Shown here piece after piece: positions 59,721 to 64,000 of a stretch of DNA of 64,000 bases (positions within the stretch are counted from its first letter, which is position 1; every line of letters starts with the position of its first letter). The notes beneath the pieces were generated by a model. The model was not told the origin of the DNA. It saw only the letters and a list, made by a program, of their open reading frames with translations, and ran no database searches. A program made the position numbers and the translations under genes. The DNA comes from Pedobacter kyonggii (GTDB taxonomy: Bacteria > Bacteroidota > Bacteroidia > Sphingobacteriales > Sphingobacteriaceae): positions 1 through 64,000 of the forward strand of contig NZ_SIXF01000028.1 in the NCBI RefSeq assembly GCF_004310665.1. The letters are read 5' to 3'.

Positions 59721-60338
59721 ATGAACATAAATTTACGCTTATTAATTGGAGGAATAGTAATACTATCCACTTCTTGTGCAAAAATCTGCATAGTTCAGCC
59801 CGTTACGATGATTGTTGACGGTCGCTCTATTTCTTTTGCTTCTTCGAAGATCCCTTGTAAAAAAGTAAATGACTATGAAGAAGCCGTCAAGTTGTCTATC
59901 AACGCGATCTATTCTGACGCATTTGAAACTGAGTTGGAAAATTACATCAGAGACAGTATTGGGAATGGGCCTCATGCAGAGGCATGGAAAAACATAGTTG
60001 CAAAAGATGTGGTCAAAAAAATGCGGACACAGATTAATGGAGAATTTATAGAAACCTATGGAGGTCCCATAGGCTGGTTCCGCTATACCTTTTATCATAA
60101 TATTGCCTATGATGGAACTGCAGATGGCCCAATATTGCTAAATAGGATCCCATTAAAACATCGTAATGGGCCTAGTATCGCAAATACAATCGCTCATGAA
60201 ACCGCTCATAGAATTGGATTGACACATCCTCATAGCGATGTTAACCTTAAAATAGCCTATAAAGAACCTCCTTATATTGTGGGTGATATTATAGAAAAGC
60301 TATCTGCAAAAAAATCGCCAATTACCAATGCAAAATAA
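59721..60338 (+). CDS. putative lipoprotein with metzincin-type zinc motif
   Basis: A 205-residue protein of no family I recognise. The N-terminus ends in a lipobox-like LSTSC (Cys19), so it is probably a lipoprotein. Near the C-terminus IANTIAHETAHRIGLTHPHSD holds the full HExxHxxGxxH zinc motif of metzincin peptidases (His159, Glu160, His163, Gly166, His169). The expected Met-turn downstream is not obvious (the tail has no Met), so it may be a minimal or non-classical metallopeptidase. It is followed after 40 nt by a putative outer membrane protein on the same strand. Confidence 0.65.
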   Translation: MNINLRLLIGGIVILSTSCAKICIVQPVTMIVDGRSISFASSKIPCKKVNDYEEAVKLSINAIYSDAFETELENYIRDSIGNGPHAEAWKNIVAKDVVKKMRTQINGEFIETYGGPIGWFRYTFYHNIAYDGTADGPILLNRIPLKHRNGPSIANTIAHETAHRIGLTHPHSDVNLKIAYKEPPYIVGDIIEKLSAKKSPITNAK

Positions 60339-60378
60339 TTCTGTTTTGAACAGTAAATTGAACCTATAAAACTGCATC

Positions 60379-61404
60379 ATGAAAAAAATAGCGCTCCTCA
60401 TTCTTATATTAACATTTTGCAAAAATGTTAAAGCACAAGATTTGCTTAAATCAGATAGCTCACGTTATCTTAATCTGAGATATATTGATTTTTATAGGCA
60501 GAATCACCCACTATCCTATATTGCTCCATTAGGAGAACTAGGTGCAAAAAATAAATATGTATTTACGTCAAGACTAAGCACATCTTTTATGATACTTGGA
60601 ACAAAGGGCTCGAGATTGGCTATTGCATTAGTTCCGGATTTTACTATAAGGATGCTTGATATAAAATCTAAACCAGTTTATACCCCCGATTTTAGGATAG
60701 GAGCAGCAATTTATTACCGGCTTAATCGTGATGAAAACAATTATAAATATGCCACACTGGGTTTCATGCATCATTCTAATGGGCAGGATACTATTCAAAG
60801 GCAGGTTGTAGGCACCCTGAATTATAAAGATTGGGACTTTTCTACAAATTATATTTATGGGAGGTATAATTGGGGCCGAATTGAATTGGATAGCAATGTG
60901 ATAAGATCTTCAATAAATCATCAACTTGAGTTTAAATCAAATGGATTGTTTGATTCTGATGATGTGATAAAAGGAGATTACGGTTTTACCAGGATTGGCT
61001 ATAGTTTTTCTTACCGAACATATTCCTATTTCTATGATCTTTTAACCAAGGATGATAAGGACAATAACAAACGCCATCCTAGTAGAGAGGATGATCAAAA
61101 AGGGTGGTTAAATAAAGAACGGTTCAGATGGAACCTAGAAACATCGTATGCGATAAATAAATATAATAATTATAACTTATTCGCGGTTAAAAGGAGATTG
61201 AATATAGAGGCAACCGCATACTATTCTCCATTTTGGATGAGACAAACTGCATTTATGTTAGCGGCTGGTTATTATGGAGAAGATCCTTACAATATTTATT
61301 TTAAGGATAAATATGCATGGGTAAGATTAGGTGTTGCCGTAGGGTTTTTGAAATATACAGCAAAGGCCAAGACTAACAGCTATGAGAGTCAGGGTCTTAA
61401 CTAA
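60379..61404 (+). CDS. outer membrane beta-barrel protein, possible phospholipase A (OMPLA-like)
   Basis: A 341-residue protein with a signal peptide (MKKIALLILILTFCKNVKAQ) and beta-strand-rich mature part with alternating aromatic residues (such as FRIGAAIYYRL, WDFSTNYIYGRYNWGRIEL, FTRIGYSFSYRTYSYFYDL, YAWVRLGVAVGFLKY). The strand end GFMHHSNGQD (His131, Ser133, Asn134, Gly135) matches the HxSNG active-site motif of outer membrane phospholipase A. A catalytic Asn partner cannot be fixed; Asn148 is a candidate. The OMPLA assignment is therefore tentative. It is probably co-transcribed with the metzincin-like lipoprotein, and its end overlaps the convergent LUD gene by 8 bp. Confidence 0.6.
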   Translation: MKKIALLILILTFCKNVKAQDLLKSDSSRYLNLRYIDFYRQNHPLSYIAPLGELGAKNKYVFTSRLSTSFMILGTKGSRLAIALVPDFTIRMLDIKSKPVYTPDFRIGAAIYYRLNRDENNYKYATLGFMHHSNGQDTIQRQVVGTLNYKDWDFSTNYIYGRYNWGRIELDSNVIRSSINHQLEFKSNGLFDSDDVIKGDYGFTRIGYSFSYRTYSYFYDLLTKDDKDNNKRHPSREDDQKGWLNKERFRWNLETSYAINKYNNYNLFAVKRRLNIEATAYYSPFWMRQTAFMLAAGYYGEDPYNIYFKDKYAWVRLGVAVGFLKYTAKAKTNSYESQGLN

Positions 61405-62041
61405 AATCATCAATCAAAAATACAAAAAGCTCTTTAGGCCCATGTGCGCCTAAAACCAATGTTTTTTCGATATCGGCAGTTCTGCTTGGGCCTGTAATGT
61501 TGCTGATCATTGATGGGATTTGATTGCCATACTTGTTCTTTAATAACAGAAAAGCATCTTTAAGATCTAAAACCAACTGACTGGTTTTGGCGATCACGAT
61601 GTGATGATGTGGAAAGATACTAAGCCTTCTTCCTGCAGCACCCTGGTTAGTTACCATTACACTTCCATTACGGGCAATCAAGGCTTCACAAAGGGTAATG
61701 CCTACTTCGGCCTGTTCAAAATCTTTATCGGTTTGGTAAAAAGGAAATTCGTATTTGCTTAAAAATTGCTGAAGTTCTGGTTCCCAACAGTATATTTTTC
61801 GCCATTTAAACTTATCGGCCAACTGCAGCATGTTTTCAAAAAAATCGATCCCGTCTTCGCAGAAGATAAAATTACCAGATATAGCGGTAAGCTGTTCGGC
61901 AAATAATACCTCTAGCTCATCTGTATTTTTTTTATACAATTGACTTTCTTCTAAATTAGGATAAGGGTTTTCGCGCTTTTCTAATAGTGCTTTCCTTATC
62001 TTTTTTAGTATTTGTTCTTTCGCTGTCGTATTATCCTTCAT
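61397..62041 (-). CDS. LUD domain protein (LutC/YkgG-like)
   Basis: A 214-residue protein of the LUD family (lactate utilization protein C type). The N-terminal helix AKEQILKKIRKALLEKREN leads into the fold; EVGITLCEALIARNGSVMVTNQGAAGRRLSIFPHHHIVIA and SNITGPSRTADIEKTLVLGAHGPKELFVFLID are the family's substrate-site segments. In LutABC it is part of an iron-sulfur lactate oxidation complex, but here lutA and lutB are absent and the gene lies next to ftsH, an arrangement I recall from other Bacteroidota. So lactate use is not assured. Confidence 0.85.
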   Translation of the reverse strand: MKDNTTAKEQILKKIRKALLEKRENPYPNLEESQLYKKNTDELEVLFAEQLTAISGNFIFCEDGIDFFENMLQLADKFKWRKIYCWEPELQQFLSKYEFPFYQTDKDFEQAEVGITLCEALIARNGSVMVTNQGAAGRRLSIFPHHHIVIAKTSQLVLDLKDAFLLLKNKYGNQIPSMISNITGPSRTADIEKTLVLGAHGPKELFVFLIDDFS

Positions 62042-62044
62042 TAT

Positions 62045-62080
62045 AAAAAAAGCTACCCTAATTATTTAAACTAGGGTAGC
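62045..62080 (-). terminator. rho-independent terminator after ftsH
   Basis: On the minus strand GCTACCCTA (62072-62080) pairs with TAGGGTAGC (62052-62060) and is followed by a run of seven T (complement of 62045-62051). It lies between the ftsH stop and the LUD start, so the LUD gene probably has its own promoter or depends on read-through. Confidence 0.75.
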
Positions 62081-62105
62081 AAATGTAATAATAGAAATTA
62101 TTTAT

Positions 62106-64000
62106 TTATGCCTCTACCGGCGTAATATGTCCGGGGGTTCCGCTTTCTCCTTGGTTTTCGAATAAACGTTTTCCAAAAATCACTTCTAAATCATCTTTAA
62201 ATAAAACTTCTTTTTCGATTAAAATATCAGCCAATTGAATCAATTTATCTTTATTTTCTTCTAATAAACTAATTGCTCTTTGGTATTGGCCTTCAATTAA
62301 TGCCGAAATTTCTTTGTCGATAGTTAAAGCGGTGTCCTCTGAATATGGTTTAGAGAAATTATACTCGTTCTGACCAGATGAATCGTAATAAGTAATGTTT
62401 CCTAATTTATCGTTCAAACCATAAATGGTAACCATTGCTCTGGCTTGTTTGTTCACTTTCTCTAAATCGCTAAGTGCACCGGTAGAAATGGTATCGAACA
62501 TCACTTTTTCAGCTGCCCTGCCGCCCATAGTTGCACACATTTCATCAAGCATTTGGTGAGGACGAACAATTAAGCGTTCTTCTGGTAAATACCAGGCTGC
62601 ACCTAAGCTCTGTCCGCGTGGCACAATAGTAACCTTAACTAAAGGCGCGGCATGTTCTAACAACCAGCTTACTGTGGCGTGACCAGCCTCGTGAATAGCA
62701 ATAGCGCGTTTTTCACTTGGTGTGATGATTTTGTTTTTCTTTTCTAAACCACCTACAATTCTATCTACAGCATCTAAGAAATCTTGCTTATCAACTGCCG
62801 ATTTATTTTTACGGGCAGCAATTAATGCCGCTTCGTTACAAACATTTGCAATGTCTGCTCCTGAGAATCCTGGCGTTTGTTTTGCTAAAAATTCGGTATC
62901 AAGCTCTTCCGATTTTTTAAGCGGAGTGATGTGAACCTCGAAAATTTGTTTACGCTCGATAACATCCGGTAAATCCACATAAATCTGTCTGTCGAACCTA
63001 CCTGCTCTTAACAAAGCTTTATCTAAAACATCAGCACGGTTCGTGGCAGCTAAGATAATAACGTGTGTATTAGTGCCAAAACCATCCATTTCAACTAAAA
63101 GTTGATTTAAGGTGTTTTCGCGTTCATCATTTCCACCCATTACACCATTTTTACCGCGCGCACGGCCAATAGCATCAATCTCATCAATAAAGATGATACA
63201 TGGCGATTTATCTTTTGCTTGTTTAAATAAGTCGCGAACACGAGATGCACCTACTCCTACAAACATCTCTACAAAATCAGACCCTGATAGAGAGAAGAAA
63301 GGAACCTGAGCCTCGCCTGCAACAGCTTTAGCCAATAAGGTTTTACCGGTACCTGGCGAACCTACAAGTAAAGCACCTTTAGGGATTTTTCCACCTAAAT
63401 CGGTATATTTTTTAGGGTTTTTAAGGAAATCAACAATTTCCATTACCTCTGTTTTTGCTTCTTCTAAACCTGCAACATCGTTGAAAGTAATGTTTACCTG
63501 GCTTTCTTTATCGAATAAAGTTGCTTTTGATTTTCCGATACTGAAAATCTGACCGCCACCGCCAGCACCACCGCCCATTCTGCGCATCATAAAAATCCAG
63601 AAACCGATTAAAAGCAATACGGGTAAAATGATGCTTAAGAACCAGCTTGCCAACGGATTGCTGCGGCTGGTTTTTTCTGCGAGTACCCGTGGTTGGTTAG
63701 CCGGAAGATCTTTTTGTGAATCGGCAAGTTGTTTATCAAGGCCATCCATTGTACCGGCATTGAAATATACAACAGGGCTAGCATTATTACTGTTTACATT
63801 AAATGTGCTATTGCTTTTATAAGCATCGTATACTGGTTTTTTTAGGCTATCCTTTTTGATATAAACCTCTACACGGACTAAATCGTCGGATTTATAAGCA
63901 ACAACTTTCTGAACATCACCTTTAAGTAACATCTGTTGTTCAAACTTTTGGTAGGTAACCTCTTTACCGCCATCGGTAGTAAATAAAAACTGTGCTGCTA
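62106..64000 (-). CDS. ftsH: ATP-dependent zinc metalloprotease FtsH, partial (5' end outside window)
   Basis: The 3' part of the gene, about 630 residues; the reading frame stays open to the window edge (upstream of the first internal Met it reads [22 protein letters not shown]). Seen in order: part of the periplasmic domain, the second membrane helix ([19 protein letters not shown]), the AAA domain with [33 protein letters not shown] and [15 protein letters not shown], and the protease with the zinc motif [12 protein letters not shown]. It degrades misassembled membrane proteins and short-lived regulators. The C-terminus ([14 protein letters not shown]) is flexible. A terminator follows. 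Confidence 0.97.
   Translation of the reverse strand, partial: AAQFLFTTDGGKEVTYQKFEQQMLLKGDVQKVVAYKSDDLVRVEVYIKKDSLKKPVYDAYKSNSTFNVNSNNASPVVYFNAGTMDGLDKQLADSQKDLPANQPRVLAEKTSRSNPLASWFLSIILPVLLLIGFWIFMMRRMGGGAGGGGQIFSIGKSKATLFDKESQVNITFNDVAGLEEAKTEVMEIVDFLKNPKKYTDLGGKIPKGALLVGSPGTGKTLLAKAVAGEAQVPFFSLSGSDFVEMFVGVGASRVRDLFKQAKDKSPCIIFIDEIDAIGRARGKNGVMGGNDERENTLNQLLVEMDGFGTNTHVIILAATNRADVLDKALLRAGRFDRQIYVDLPDVIERKQIFEVHITPLKKSEELDTEFLAKQTPGFSGADIANVCNEAALIAARKNKSAVDKQDFLDAVDRIVGGLEKKNKIITPSEKRAIAIHEAGHATVSWLLEHAAPLVKVTIVPRGQSLGAAWYLPEERLIVRPHQMLDEMCATMGGRAAEKVMFDTISTGALSDLEKVNKQARAMVTIYGLNDKLGNITYYDSSGQNEYNFSKPYSEDTALTIDKEISALIEGQYQRAISLLEENKDKLIQLADILIEKEVLFKDDLEVIFGKRLFENQGESGTPGHITPVEA

Noticed and set aside
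61397-62041. LUD protein as evidence of a lactate utilization operon
   Set aside because: No lutA or lutB-like iron-sulfur proteins adjoin it; the neighbour is ftsH.

Overview
The window looks like chromosomal DNA of a Bacteroidota bacterium, most probably a Sphingobacteriaceae member close to Pedobacter. The evidence is the low G+C content, A-rich translation start regions without Shine-Dalgarno motifs, TAnnTTTG-type -7 promoter elements, and Bacteroidota-typical families: DUF4175, an SbsA-Ig lipoprotein, two-component propeller histidine kinases, a 7TMR-DISM kinase, a CPBP/DUF2007/cdsA cluster and a LUD protein beside ftsH. I recognise no rRNA, tRNA or CRISPR array. Most of the window is core and metabolic genes; the more accessory parts are 1-11.4 kb and 55.8-61.4 kb.

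Layout. 0-2.3 kb: a secreted NTF2-like protein and a decayed IS982-type insertion sequence with intact inverted repeats. 2.3-7.2 kb (minus strand): VOC protein plus AraC regulator, then a propeller sensor kinase with its LuxR-type response regulator. 7.2-11.4 kb (minus): a Tat-exported phosphocholine-type phospholipase C and a secreted protein fusing a glycerophosphodiesterase to a GH16 glucanase. 11.6-21.8 kb (all plus): DUF4175 coiled-coil membrane protein, ybeY, an ABC-F ATPase with a TTG start, two perfect parS sites, mnmG and an Ig-like lipoprotein. 22-27 kb: gamma carbonic anhydrase, the divergent NAD genes nadB and nadA around a 450-bp AT-rich gap, and a dicarboxylate/amino-acid symporter. 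27-38.3 kb: thiL, rmuC, purU, an FAD oxidoreductase, a YugP-like peptidase, apaG, dusB, CPBP protease, DUF2007, cdsA, a methyltransferase and a thioesterase. 38.6-46.6 kb: metE under a cobalamin riboswitch, a large M14 peptidase, a FrnE-like DsbA protein, and a DUF3820/DUF4143 ATPase pair. 46.7-55.8 kb: mfd, DUF2752 and TM2 proteins, Nif3-like protein with a zinc-ribbon coiled-coil protein, TPR protein and a FabH-like ketosynthase. 55.8-64 kb: a second kinase/regulator pair, three secreted or envelope proteins (one with a complete HExxHxxGxxH motif, one with an OMPLA-like HxSNG motif), a LUD protein and the 3' part of ftsH.

Together the genes cover NAD synthesis (nadA/nadB), thiamine (thiL), formate/THF and methionine metabolism (purU, metE), tRNA modification (mnmG, dusB), phospholipid synthesis (cdsA) and extracellular phospholipid breakdown (phospholipase C, GDPD, possible OMPLA-like protein). 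The gaps between genes carry a family of imperfect palindromic repeats with GTCATnCTGA-like arms, at least ten copies, some of which reach into gene ends. The parS pair suggests the replication origin may lie nearby. I did not find a clearly new defence or secretion system; the best leads are the parS sites in the mnmG leader, the GDPD-GH16 fusion, the 59.7-61.4 kb metzincin-like/OMPLA-like pair and the nested hairpins between mfd and the DUF4143 ATPase.
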